This document shows positions 30,734 to 38,879 of a stretch of 44,853 nucleotides of DNA, one piece after another. A model generated the notes under the pieces. That model searched no databases, was not told the origin of the DNA, and was given only the letters and a program-made list of their open reading frames with translations. The position numbers were made by a program, and so were the translations under genes. This stretch comes from Chlamydiota bacterium (GTDB lineage: Bacteria; Chlamydiota; Chlamydiia; Chlamydiales; Parachlamydiaceae). The first letter of the stretch is position 1. The number at the start of each line of letters is the position of its first letter. The stretch spans positions 1-44,853 of the forward strand of contig JABDBC010000013.1 in NCBI GenBank assembly GCA_013288825.1. The letters are read 5' to 3'.

Positions 30734-32308
30734 ATGCAGACATCTTACGAAAACTATCCTCCCCCATCCAAAGAGCTTCTCAAAGAGCTTTGCACGTTTA
30801 TTGAAAAAACATTTGGATTCTACTTCCCAAAACAAGGGTGGCATGACTTGCAAAGTAAAGTGATTGCGCTTATGCGAGCATTTAAGTTTGCCACTCCATC
30901 AGACTGCATCGAGTATTTGATTTCAACATCTTTGGAAAAAAATCAGTGGAGTAAGATCATTGAAGTTCTTACTGTTGGTGAAACCTACTTTTTTCGCGAT
31001 CCAGCAGCATTTGCTGCGCTTGAAAATACCATTCTGCCCAAAATCATCAACAGCAAAAAAGGAAAGGAGGAAAAGCTTCGGATTTGGTCCACGGCATGCG
31101 CAACTGGAGAGGAAGCCTATTCAATTGCAATTGTGTTGCATCGGCTCATTCCCAATCTAGAAGAGTGGGATATCGAAATTTTAGCGACTGATATCAATAT
31201 TAAGTTTTTGGAAAAAGCTAAATTAGGAAGATACAAAAAATGGTCTTTCCGGGGGACGGCTGCTGAGGTCAAAAAACGTTATTTTCAAGAGCTAAAAAAC
31301 GATGAGTATGAAATTCTTCCTGAAATACGAGCCATGGTGAAATTTCGCTATATAAATTTAGCGGAGGAGTTTGAGCTGGGTGAATCGTTACTAAACAAGG
31401 ATTTAATTTTATGTAATAATGTACTGATCTACTTTTCCCCAGCGCATATCAATCGCATTATAGGCCTGCTGACAACTGCCTTAACAGATATTGGCTGGCT
31501 CGGAGTCACCCCTATAGAGGCACCTTATGTTCAGGACCCTCGCTTAGCTGTAGTTCCTTTTGAACATGCCATTTTTTTCTCTAGACAGCCTTCCGAAGTG
31601 GTAAAGACTAAAAAAAGGGGCTCTCTAAGTAACGAATCAGCTCTTATGATACCTCAAAAGAATCGCGAAGAACCTTCCATAAAAGTTGTTTTGCCCGAGT
31701 TCATGAATCCTAAAGAACCTGTCATAGAATTTTCATTTGCTATACCCAAAGATGTTTCTAAATCTCTAAGTAAGAAAAAACAGCTGACAGAACCTCCTGA
31801 ACTAGAACCAAGCTATGGGACATTGTTTGAGCTTTATCAGAGAGGTGATTATGACAAATTAATCTCAATGTCGGAGAATTTGTTTAGTTCAAAGGCAAAA
31901 AACACCGCTTTTTTGCTAAGGCATTTGAAAGAGCTCGTCCTTTTAGTCCATGCATACGCAAATCTTGGAGATTTAGCACACGCTAAAAGCTGGTGTGAAA
32001 GAGCTCTAGACGTCGAAAAGCTGGATCCCTTGCTTCACTATCTTTATGGCACAATACTTCAGGAGGAAGGGAAAATACCCGATGCCGTAAAATCGTTTAA
32101 GCATGCAATTTTTTTGGATCAAACCTTTGTCATTGCCTACTTTGCGTTAGGGAGTTTGGCACTTCAACAGAAAAAGCAGAAGGAAGCGACGCGCTATTTC
32201 CGAAATGCCTTGCAGCTGCTCGAATCACATGCGCCAGACACTGATGTGATTGGGACTGAGGGGATCACTGTGGAGCAACTTCGTGACGCCATCACTAAAC
32301 AACTGTAA
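30734..32308 (+). CDS. CheR-type methyltransferase with TPR tail
   Basis: The 524-residue protein has a CheR N-terminal helical domain (10-80), the block GETYFFRD at 82-89, SAM-binding ACATGEEAYS at 121-130, acidic Asp153 in ILATDIN and CNNVLIYF at 227-234, where CheR has RNVLIYF. After a linker (290-345) there are TPR repeats (about 365-510: HYLYGTILQEEGKIPDAVKS, AYFALGSLALQQKKQKEA). CheR methylates glutamates of chemoreceptors; CheR-TPR fusions occur in alternative Che-like pathways such as Wsp and Frz. No SD is seen before the ATG at 30734, perhaps because repeat DNA has replaced the leader. It pairs with the upstream cheW. Confidence 0.88.
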   Translation: MQTSYENYPPPSKELLKELCTFIEKTFGFYFPKQGWHDLQSKVIALMRAFKFATPSDCIEYLISTSLEKNQWSKIIEVLTVGETYFFRDPAAFAALENTILPKIINSKKGKEEKLRIWSTACATGEEAYSIAIVLHRLIPNLEEWDIEILATDINIKFLEKAKLGRYKKWSFRGTAAEVKKRYFQELKNDEYEILPEIRAMVKFRYINLAEEFELGESLLNKDLILCNNVLIYFSPAHINRIIGLLTTALTDIGWLGVTPIEAPYVQDPRLAVVPFEHAIFFSRQPSEVVKTKKRGSLSNESALMIPQKNREEPSIKVVLPEFMNPKEPVIEFSFAIPKDVSKSLSKKKQLTEPPELEPSYGTLFELYQRGDYDKLISMSENLFSSKAKNTAFLLRHLKELVLLVHAYANLGDLAHAKSWCERALDVEKLDPLLHYLYGTILQEEGKIPDAVKSFKHAIFLDQTFVIAYFALGSLALQQKKQKEATRYFRNALQLLESHAPDTDVIGTEGITVEQLRDAITKQL

Positions 32309-32327
32309 CGGCCTCAGTGTTAGCTCA

Positions 32328-32454
32328 AAATTTTTCGTGCCCGTGCCCGTGTGCGTGCCCGTGCCCGAATACTATCTGTATCATTATTTCTTTTATAGAA
32401 TAAGAACAATAATTCGGGCACGGGCACGCACACGGGCACGGGCACGAAAAATTT
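32328..32454. repeat. Perfect 43-bp-arm palindrome of GTGCCC words
   Basis: Arms at 32328-32370 and 32412-32454 are perfect complements around a 41-nt AT-rich loop. The arm is a tandem of 6-nt GTGCCC words with one GTGTGC variant, and the variant stands at the same place in both arms. It lies between the convergent cheR-like and lspA genes and would stop transcription from both sides. Confidence 0.96.
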
Positions 32455-32467
32455 CAAGTGTAGGTCT

Positions 32468-32980
32468 TTAAAATTGCTCAGAGGGGTGTTTTTTGAAGTT
32501 GATGATGAGAAGCGAGACGATCCCTAGAAATATTGCTGCATCCGCTAGATTAAATGTCGGGTAATGATACCCCCAAAACACAAACTGCAGCATATCAACA
32601 ACATGGCCATACACAAAATAATCAATCACATTCCCTACAGCTCCTCCGATAATCAGGGCTAAAGGAATATCTGCGACTCGATTTTTATTTTTCACTGCAT
32701 AAATCATCAAACAAATGATCAATAAAATCCGCAAGACCAAAAGAACGTGCTGCCACTCCCAAAAGACTCCCCAGGCTGCCCCCCGATTGATATTGTGTAT
32801 GATTGCAAATTGTATCCCGAAAAAATTTTCAAAAATGGGGATGCCCCCAAAGGGATAGACAGAATGGCCTTCGTTGGAATAGGGAATATGGGATTGAGTC
32901 AGCCATTTCGTGAGAAAGTCCAGGGCAATGACAAGAACAGTAATAATAAGCGGTATTAACCACCTTTTGTAAAGTGTCAC
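32468..32980 (-). CDS. lspA: Lipoprotein signal peptidase (signal peptidase II)
   Basis: This integral-membrane aspartyl protease cuts the signal peptide of prolipoproteins. The 170-residue protein has four transmembrane segments and the two catalytic Asp in GNVID (Asp120) and FNLADA (Asp147). In the first motif the usual GNxxDR has Tyr in place of Arg. The start is a GTG at 32980 that overlaps the TGA of the dksA-like gene (GTGA), with AAGGG 5 nt upstream. The order nrdR - dksA-like - lspA matches C. trachomatis from memory. Likely substrates in this window include Mip and the efflux lipoprotein. Confidence 0.95.
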   Translation of the reverse strand: MTLYKRWLIPLIITVLVIALDFLTKWLTQSHIPYSNEGHSVYPFGGIPIFENFFGIQFAIIHNINRGAAWGVFWEWQHVLLVLRILLIICLMIYAVKNKNRVADIPLALIIGGAVGNVIDYFVYGHVVDMLQFVFWGYHYPTFNLADAAIFLGIVSLLIINFKKHPSEQF

Positions 32981-33342
32981 AGAAGCCCTTTTTCCAGCCT
33001 ATCCTGAGCATCAACAGTCATGGTTGCATATGGAACAGCCATTAAGCGTGCTATGGGAATTTCTTTTCCAGTAATATCGCAGATTCCATAAGTGTTTTCA
33101 TCGATTTTTTCCAAGGCACGATTGATATATTTTAAGATGCTATACTCCTGAGAGGTTAGTTCTAGAGTGATGGTGCGGTCAAAATCGTCAGTACCCTTAT
33201 CTGCTTGGTGCTGTGAGTATGCGCCGCTCTCATCAACTTTTTTTACTTCCTCGCTTGATCCCCGCAAAGATTGCATGAGACTTTTCTGCATTTTTTCGAG
33301 TTCTTTTTTAAAATTGGCGACTTCATTTTTTTTGAGCGGCAT
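32977..33342 (-). CDS. DksA/TraR-like protein lacking zinc-finger cysteines
   Basis: The 121-residue protein has an N-terminal coiled coil (1-75) with an acidic tip (KGTDDFDRT) and the DksA-type C-terminal motif YGICDITGKEIPIARLMAVP. Only one of the four zinc Cys remains (YGIC); the others are replaced (Asp-Ile-Thr and TVDAQ). DksA binds RNA polymerase in the secondary channel. Cys-less or single-Cys DksA proteins can still act. The ATG at 33342 is chosen because AAGGGG stands 7-8 nt before it; the frame stays open to 33396. It is translationally coupled to lspA. Confidence 0.88.
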   Translation of the reverse strand: MPLKKNEVANFKKELEKMQKSLMQSLRGSSEEVKKVDESGAYSQHQADKGTDDFDRTITLELTSQEYSILKYINRALEKIDENTYGICDITGKEIPIARLMAVPYATMTVDAQDRLEKGLL

Positions 33343-33402
33343 TACAGGACCCCTTCTGTTTCGGCAAAGAAAATTTTTTGAAGTTGCATATTGCACACTT
33401 CT

Positions 33403-33867
33403 TTAACTTTCCTTTGCATCTTTAGGTTGTATCGACTTAATAGCTTCCATGAGCTCGTCAATATTTTTAAAGCGCCTATACACGCATGCAAAACGGATAT
33501 AAGCAATTGAGTCTAATGTTTGCAATTTCTGCATAACCATTTCTCCAAGCTCTTTGGTGCTTATTTCTCTTGCTTGTCTCTGCATCAAATCAAGAGTAAT
33601 CTGCGAAGCGAGGGCCACAGCTTGATCATGGCTGATTTTCGTGTGCTGACATGCAGCGTCTAATCCTTTCAATAATTTTTGCTGTTGGAAGTCCTCATAT
33701 CGGCCATCTCTCTTCTGCACTTGCAAACTTAATTCGATCGTCTCAAAAGTTGTAAATCGTTGCAAGCATTGTAAGCATTCTCTTCGTCGACGTATTGCAT
33801 TCATCTCTGGAGTCATGCGAGAATCGGTTACTTTTAACTCCTCATGCTGGCAAAAAGGGCATCTCAT
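33403..33867 (-). CDS. nrdR: Transcriptional repressor NrdR
   Basis: NrdR represses ribonucleotide reductase genes in response to dATP/ATP. The 154-residue protein has the N-terminal zinc ribbon (MRCPFC, then CLQC at 31-34) and an ATP-cone domain (about 49-140: VQKRDGRYEDFQQQKLLKGL). The length and layout are standard. It lies upstream of the dksA-like gene, as in C. trachomatis. Confidence 0.97.
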   Translation of the reverse strand: MRCPFCQHEELKVTDSRMTPEMNAIRRRRECLQCLQRFTTFETIELSLQVQKRDGRYEDFQQQKLLKGLDAACQHTKISHDQAVALASQITLDLMQRQAREISTKELGEMVMQKLQTLDSIAYIRFACVYRRFKNIDELMEAIKSIQPKDAKES

Positions 33868-33917
33868 ATTTCACTTCCTCTAAGGATCGGTACCATATCT
33901 CATCGCTAAAAATATGT

Positions 33918-34943
33918 CTAGTATTGGTTTATTTGATCTATCAGCGCCCGCACTAGTCCAAACCGCTTGCGATTATGGTGGAAAACAAGACGGGGAAGCT
34001 CTAGAAAATCAGTTTCTTCCGATAATGGACCACTCAATACCATTGTACCTTTCTCTAATAATGGGGCAAATTGCTCGCTAAGCATGTCTACCTGTTTTTG
34101 ACTGATGGGAGATTTTAGTCTTAATACTAAAAACTCTTTGACATAACGGCTCGAGTGATACCTTCGATAAAATTGCAAAATATGTTGGGAGGCATCTTGA
34201 TAAGATTCAGCAATGTGATAAAAATTTTTATCCTCCGGACTAATCCAACCATTTCCTAGAACATGGTGCTCCATGTAATGGCTCCAATGTTGCCAATAGG
34301 ATCCTTTTTCCCCTTCAATCAATACCACTGGCACAATTTGAGACTTACCGGTTTGCATAAGTGTCAGCACTTCAAAAAGTTCATCTAATGTTCCAACGCC
34401 TCCAGGAAAGGCTGCAATCGCATCCGAATGGCTGATAAACATGAGTTTTCGTGTAAAGAAGTATCTGAACATCATCAGCTTTGGATCGCCTTCCATCACT
34501 GTATTAGTCACACTTTCAAAGGGTAGGCGAATCGACAAGCCAAAGCTAGTCTGCTTCCTTGCCCCTTCGAGACCTGCTTTCATAATCCCGTCTGCTGCAC
34601 CTGTGATGCACATCCAACCTTTTTCAGTCATTTCCATGCTAAATTGCTTTGCTGCAATATAGTCTGGATGTGCTTCAGGGGTTCTGGCAGAGCCAAAGAT
34701 AGCAATGCAACGAGCATCTGGGTACTGATTAAAAATATGATAGGCATGCCTCATTTCTTTAAGGGCACGATTGATCAATTTAAGCTGGCCCAAGTCGTGT
34801 TTCTCGAGCATTAGCTTTAGGCTGGTTTGGATCATTTGCGTGATCAAATCTGTCGTATAAGCATCGGGGGTATGTCCACACTGCTCTATGAGCTGATGGA
34901 TTGCATCGACAACCTTTTCATCACGTACATCAACTTGGTTCAT
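33918..34943 (-). CDS. LOG-family (lysine-decarboxylase-like) Rossmann protein
   Basis: The 341-residue protein has the LOG/PpnN core: IFGSARTP (83-89), a GAADGIMKAGLEGA stretch and the signature PGGVGTLDE at 180-188. LOG proteins release cytokinin bases from nucleotides; the PpnN group cleaves nucleotide monophosphates into base and ribose-5-phosphate. The N-terminal 75 and C-terminal 80 residues extend beyond the core, more like PpnN or the TIGR00725/00730 relatives than plant-type LOG. It is followed after 8 nt by a HAD phosphatase upstream on the same strand, which suggests co-transcription. Confidence 0.85.
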   Translation of the reverse strand: MNQVDVRDEKVVDAIHQLIEQCGHTPDAYTTDLITQMIQTSLKLMLEKHDLGQLKLINRALKEMRHAYHIFNQYPDARCIAIFGSARTPEAHPDYIAAKQFSMEMTEKGWMCITGAADGIMKAGLEGARKQTSFGLSIRLPFESVTNTVMEGDPKLMMFRYFFTRKLMFISHSDAIAAFPGGVGTLDELFEVLTLMQTGKSQIVPVVLIEGEKGSYWQHWSHYMEHHVLGNGWISPEDKNFYHIAESYQDASQHILQFYRRYHSSRYVKEFLVLRLKSPISQKQVDMLSEQFAPLLEKGTMVLSGPLSEETDFLELPRLVFHHNRKRFGLVRALIDQINQY

Positions 34944-34951
34944 TCAATACC

Positions 34952-35554
34952 TCAATATCGATAGTAGGGATAGTCCGCCGCACTTAAAAGTGCTGCATCA
35001 CCTTTGCTATCTCCATAGGCATATAACACATAACCCTCTCGCGGGCCAAGAAATTCTGCAAGGCGACGCATTTTTTCTGTTCCCCAACAGTTTTCCCCCT
35101 CTAATTTGCCTGTGATAATTCCGTTGTTATCTACTGCGCAGTTGGTCGATATCACATGATGAAATTGCGCTGATTTACCCCATGGTTGTAAGTAAATGTC
35201 AATGGCACCACTTACGAGAATGCAGCGATGGTTTTGTTGAAGATGCCATTGAAGCCTCGCCATGACATGAGATTTCAACAACTTAGGGATGCAGCTTTGA
35301 GCAAAGTCTGCTCCTGTTTGACGTAGGTAATTCTCAGATAATCCCCCAATACAGGCAGAAAGAATTGCTTCTTTTATTGTTTGCCTCGATGCTAATTTCA
35401 GCGGATACTGAATTAAAAGGGGAATTAGGCGAAGGAGAGCGAGATAGGTCTTTCTTTTTCCAACTGCAAAACGGAGGAAAGGAAGAAGGGTATCGCAATG
35501 AGTTAAAGTCTCATCAAAATCAAATACTGCAACTTTAGGTTTTTCTATAGGCAT
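34952..35554 (-). CDS. HAD-IB family phosphatase (SerB-like)
   Basis: The 200-residue hydrolase has motif I DFDETLTH (Asp12, Asp14), motif II in VSGAIDIYLQPW, and motif III/IV in GDSKGDAALLSAAD. This is the subfamily IB that includes phosphoserine phosphatase and phospholipid-type phosphatases; the substrate is unknown. It lies 8 nt upstream of the LOG-family gene on the same strand. It ends soon after motif IV, which is short but complete. Confidence 0.88.
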   Translation of the reverse strand: MPIEKPKVAVFDFDETLTHCDTLLPFLRFAVGKRKTYLALLRLIPLLIQYPLKLASRQTIKEAILSACIGGLSENYLRQTGADFAQSCIPKLLKSHVMARLQWHLQQNHRCILVSGAIDIYLQPWGKSAQFHHVISTNCAVDNNGIITGKLEGENCWGTEKMRRLAEFLGPREGYVLYAYGDSKGDAALLSAADYPYYRY

Positions 35555-35610
35555 AAAGAAGGGTAATTGTATAGGATGCCCTAATTAAACACTCCGAATT
35601 TCTGTTTAAC

Positions 35611-35916
35611 TTATGGATGTGGAGTTATTCGGAGAATAGTAATTATCTTTTTTCCAGGACCATAGTACCAAAAAATTCTGTAGGCTCCCGGAGTATCATT
35701 TTGAGCATAACTCTCAAATACTTCTTCGCCATTAGGTCCTGTAAAATCATCATATTTGTGTGTATTCAAAGAAGGATGTCTTAAATTAACCTTCATAAAT
35801 TTCAGAGCTTTAATAACAGCCTTAGCTACAATTCTCTTAGAGTTATCTGTTTTTAGTTCATCCATGTCTAAATCTGCTTCTTCAGTGAGTTGTAGTTCGT
35901 AGTAATTCTCATTCAT
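35611..35916 (-). CDS. RelE/ParE-superfamily toxin-like protein
   Basis: The 101-residue protein has the RelE/ParE pattern: an N-terminal strand (YYELQLTEEADLDMDEL), two helices (KRIVAKAVIKALKFMKVNL) and C-terminal strands with YRIFWYYGPGKKIITILRI. RelE toxins cut ribosome-bound mRNA and ParE toxins poison gyrase; which applies cannot be told. It overlaps the upstream gene by 8 nt and forms an antitoxin-first pair. Confidence 0.78.
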   Translation of the reverse strand: MNENYYELQLTEEADLDMDELKTDNSKRIVAKAVIKALKFMKVNLRHPSLNTHKYDDFTGPNGEEVFESYAQNDTPGAYRIFWYYGPGKKIITILRITPHP

Positions 35917-36166
35917 TTTCTATCTCTTTCTCCCACTGGTCAAGCTCTTCAGATGATATTGTTCTTACTTTTCCTTTTTTTGCCTGTTGAATTGATCTTT
36001 TCATTCTTTCTTTGAATTTTGATTTTCTATACTCCTTCATTCCCATCATTACTAGAGAGTGAAGAAAATCTTTGATTGGTATTCTAGATTTTACACACTC
36101 CGTCTTGTATATGATATGCTCCTCTACTGGAACATCAAAACTCAATCTTACGGTTTCCTTATTCAT
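35909..36166 (-). CDS. Antitoxin-like small protein (ribbon-helix-helix type)
   Basis: The 85-residue protein begins with a ribbon-like strand (KETVRLSFDVPVEEHIIYKTEC) and helices, then a basic helical tail and an acidic end (SSEELDQWEKEIENE), as in RHH antitoxins that bind DNA and a toxin. The ATG at 36166 is chosen because a near-perfect AAGGAGGTG lies 5 nt upstream; an in-frame ATG at 36190 precedes the SD. It overlaps the RelE/ParE-like gene by 8 nt. Confidence 0.75.
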   Translation of the reverse strand: MNKETVRLSFDVPVEEHIIYKTECVKSRIPIKDFLHSLVMMGMKEYRKSKFKERMKRSIQQAKKGKVRTISSEELDQWEKEIENE

Positions 36167-36302
36167 AGCAACACCTCCTTTCATAGTCATTATATCACAT
36201 CATAGGAGAATATGCAAATATCAAAATATCTTACAAGCAAAACTGACTTTTAAAAATTTCAGAAAATATATATTAACGCAAATTGCTAGTCATGCAATGC
36301 TT

Positions 36303-36443
36303 TTAAATGGGGCCAAGAAAGGTTTCATTTGTTATAAGTGGAACCCTTGGAATTTTATCTTCAAAAGGAGAAATTGGAACTTGAGGGAGCTTCAAATCAG
36401 CATAAGATTTCGTTCTGGAATGATTTTTGTAGTTCTTCGACAT
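36303..36443 (-). CDS. Possible 46-residue ORF downstream of the Panacea gene
   Basis: An uninterrupted short frame (MSKNYKNHSRTKSYADLKLP ..., ending TFLGPI) starts 13 nt after the restored stop of the broken Panacea gene, on the same strand. No SD is seen and no family is recognised. Panacea genes often sit next to a toxin, so it may be the remnant or small partner of one. Confidence 0.3.
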   Translation of the reverse strand: MSKNYKNHSRTKSYADLKLPQVPISPFEDKIPRVPLITNETFLGPI

Positions 36444-36455
36444 ATTGCGATTTTT

Positions 36456-36940
36456 TCAAAGTCGATGATTAGCAGAAATACTACTGTAATACTCATGGAT
36501 CATTGACAGCTTAACTTCGACTTTACCTCTTTCGCCGGGGTTTAAACCTTTCCGTGCTTCAATCCAGAGGTTTCCATATGAGTAAGATCACTGAGCCACT
36601 GCGCGGTTTTGTCACCATATGTATTTAAAACACTAATTATAGAGTCTTTTTGATTATGGGATAAATTTTCAGAGGATCCTTTTTGAAGTTTTTTTATATG
36701 AAACTGTCCTCTATGCAGTTCATACAACTCTTTTACTACTGGACCATTTGCCCAAGCAAGAATCTTTTCTTTGAAAAGAGGCTGTTCATCCCAAACTAAA
36801 GACCAAGCCTGACAATAATACACCAGCTTTTGAAGCTTCCAGGTAGTCATAGGTGGCTTTTTTGGTTGCTTTTCCACTATATAGGCCGCCACATCAAATA
36901 CCGTCACAGGATTACTTTTATCAATCGTTGACTTTGGCAT
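36456..36940 (-). pseudogene. Frameshifted Panacea (DUF4065/SocA-like) antitoxin gene
   Basis: The reading frame from 36940 gives a DUF4065 domain (VFDVAAYIVEKQPKKPPMTT, WKLQKLVYYCQAWSLVW, WANGPVVKELYELHRGQF, TAQWLSDLTHMET) and then stops early after a few unrelated residues (SGLKHGKV, stop at 36542). In the neighbouring frame from about 36572 the family's C-terminus continues: LWIEARKGLNPGERGKVEVK, then LSMIHEYYSSI, to a TGA at 36456-36458. A one-base change near 36570 joins both parts, so this is a recent frameshift or a sequencing error. Panacea proteins are antitoxins or adaptors paired with varied toxins. Confidence 0.8.
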
Positions 36941-36994
36941 ACACTATCTCACATAACATCGTTACATTCTTTTGGAATCTCTTAAGTCTATTTT

Positions 36995-37297
36995 CGTAAC
37001 AGTTCAGAACCCCCTTCGCTATATGTCAGGCCTTCAGCCTGAGATGTTTATGTGCCAAACCTAGGGCGTTGCCCTAGGCTGTTATATTTCAGGGCGTTGC
37101 CCTGAGAACTATGCTCAGGCTGAAAGTCTGATTTATAAAAGTTGCCCTAGGCTGTTATATTTCAAGGCGTTGCCCTGAGAACTATGCTCAGGCTGAAAGC
37201 CTGATTTATAAAAGCCTAGGGCAACGCCCTAGGTTTAGCACATAAACATCTCAGGCTGAAGGCCTGACATATAGCGAAGGAGCATCTGAACTCTTAC
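36995..37297. repeat. About 300-nt composite palindrome with an internal tandem duplication
   Basis: The outer shell TAACAGTTCAGA ... TCTGAACTCTTA (module G) encloses CCTTCGCTATATGTCAGGCC and the words CTAGGGCGTTGCCCTAG and TCAGGCTGAAGGCCTGA. Inside lies a direct tandem of two 73-nt units (37068-37140 and 37141-37213) differing at about three bases; each unit holds its own small palindromes (CAGGGCGTTGCCCTG, CTCAGGCTGAAAG). The gap between the Panacea gene and mgtE (36941-37341) holds nothing else. Confidence 0.93.
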
Positions 37298-37341
37298 CTA
37301 TTTTCACAAATATTTCGATGATTGTCAACAAACTTTTATTG

Positions 37342-38679
37342 TTATAACAAGGTTCCACGCAGAATGAAAGAAGCGGTTATGAAATAGATAATGATCCCTG
37401 TGACATCAACCAGAGTTGCCACAAGAGGCGCTGAAGCTACTGCAGGGTCAAGCTTCATCTTTTTTAAAATTAAAGGCAGCATCGCCCCAGATAACGAACC
37501 CCACAAGACGACACCAATCAAAGCAAAAAACACCGTAACAGCAACAAGGAGCCAATGAGGTCCATAGATATCCGAAAAGGCACTCCAAAGACTTATTCGC
37601 ATCATTCCTATAACACCCAAAATGACCCCTAAAAATATTCCTGAAAAAACTTCCCTTCGCATCACTTTCCACCAGTCTTGTAAAGTGAGCTCTCCTATTG
37701 CTAGAGCCCGAATGATTAACGTAGACGCCTGAGAACCAGAATTTCCACCACTTGAAATAATTAAAGGAAGGAAAAGAACTAATACAACCGCTTTAGCAAT
37801 TTCCCCTTCGAAATAGCCTAATGCTGTTGCGGTAAACATTTCACCAATGAAAAGCAAAACTAGCCAACCGGCTCTTTTCTTTATTAAATCTAAAAAGGGG
37901 GTTTGCAAATAGGGTCCTTCTAGCGCAGCTGTACCCCCGATTTTTTGGATATCTTCTGTGGCTTGCTCAGTCATGAGATCTAATACATCATCGACTGTCA
38001 CAATACCAATGAGAATACCCTGATTGTCCACTACTGGCAAAGCCACTCGATCATAGTCTAGGAATACCTTGATTGCTTGATCATCAACATCATTGACCGA
38101 TAAAGCTACAAATTTATAATCAGCGAGGTCTTTTACTTTAGCATCAAGTGCAGCAAACAGAAATTCTTTGATCCGAATATCATCTATTAATTTTCCATGA
38201 TCATCTATGACATAAATCACGTTGATTGTTTCGCTATCGCGGCCATTTTTTCTGACATAATCCAGCACTTGTTGAACGGTCCAGTCCAATTTTACAGCAA
38301 TATAATCCGTTGTCATTAGGCGTCCAACAGTATTTTTCGGATACCCAAGCAATGTCAAAGTCAATTTGCGTTTTTCTTCAGACATAAGCTTCAGAAGTTC
38401 GCTTGTGGTGCCTTTTGGAAGCTCCTCCAAAAAAGCAGTTCGATCATCGGGTGACATTTCTTGAAGAATAACAGCAGCTTTTTCAGGCTCTAGACTACAG
38501 ATGATCGATTTTTGAACATTGCGTGGAAGGTATTCAAATACCCTCACAGCTAACGGAGGGCGTAGCTGCTTGAAAATTTCTTGTTGGTTTTCAGAGGAGG
38601 TTTTGCTGATTAGATTTGCAATTTCAACTGCCTGCATAGAGGAAATTTCTGACAGTGATGAATGTTGAGCATTGTCCAT
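37342..38679 (-). CDS. mgtE: Magnesium transporter MgtE
   Basis: MgtE is a Mg2+-gated Mg2+ channel of the inner membrane. The 445-residue protein has the N-terminal superhelical domain (20-120), two CBS domains (about 125-245) whose acidic patches sense Mg2+, a linker helix and five transmembrane segments from about 270, with the signatures SGGNSGSQAS at 310-319 and DPAVASAPLVATLVDVTG near the C-terminus. GAGGAG stands a few nt before the ATG. No riboswitch-like structure was seen in the 150 nt upstream. Confidence 0.95.
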   Translation of the reverse strand: MDNAQHSSLSEISSMQAVEIANLISKTSSENQQEIFKQLRPPLAVRVFEYLPRNVQKSIICSLEPEKAAVILQEMSPDDRTAFLEELPKGTTSELLKLMSEEKRKLTLTLLGYPKNTVGRLMTTDYIAVKLDWTVQQVLDYVRKNGRDSETINVIYVIDDHGKLIDDIRIKEFLFAALDAKVKDLADYKFVALSVNDVDDQAIKVFLDYDRVALPVVDNQGILIGIVTVDDVLDLMTEQATEDIQKIGGTAALEGPYLQTPFLDLIKKRAGWLVLLFIGEMFTATALGYFEGEIAKAVVLVLFLPLIISSGGNSGSQASTLIIRALAIGELTLQDWWKVMRREVFSGIFLGVILGVIGMMRISLWSAFSDIYGPHWLLVAVTVFFALIGVVLWGSLSGAMLPLILKKMKLDPAVASAPLVATLVDVTGIIIYFITASFILRGTLL

Positions 38680-38879
38680 TTGCTATCTCCTCTTACCTAA
38701 AATTACGCTATAACAGAATGCAAATTTACGCAAGTTAAGTAGGCACGAATTGTCTTGCAAAAATCGTAAGCGAAACTCATGCATAATTCTGTACGATGAC
38801 AAGCCCCAAAAATCCCCTCCGAAAATAAAAATTGTTACTTAATAAACTTATGTTTATGATCCCGACATTCGGGAGACTG

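Noticed and set aside
36072-36506. 144-codon plus-strand frame
   Set aside because: It is antisense to the RHH gene and to the tail of the Panacea pseudogene and shows no protein-like features.
37068-37213. CRISPR-like direct repeats
   Set aside because: Only two adjacent 73-nt units without spacers, and no cas genes; this is a tandem duplication inside a palindrome.
38680-38879. Magnesium riboswitch (M-box) before mgtE, or a clear promoter of cyoA
   Set aside because: No M-box-like conserved blocks are seen and no convincing -35/-10 pair could be placed.
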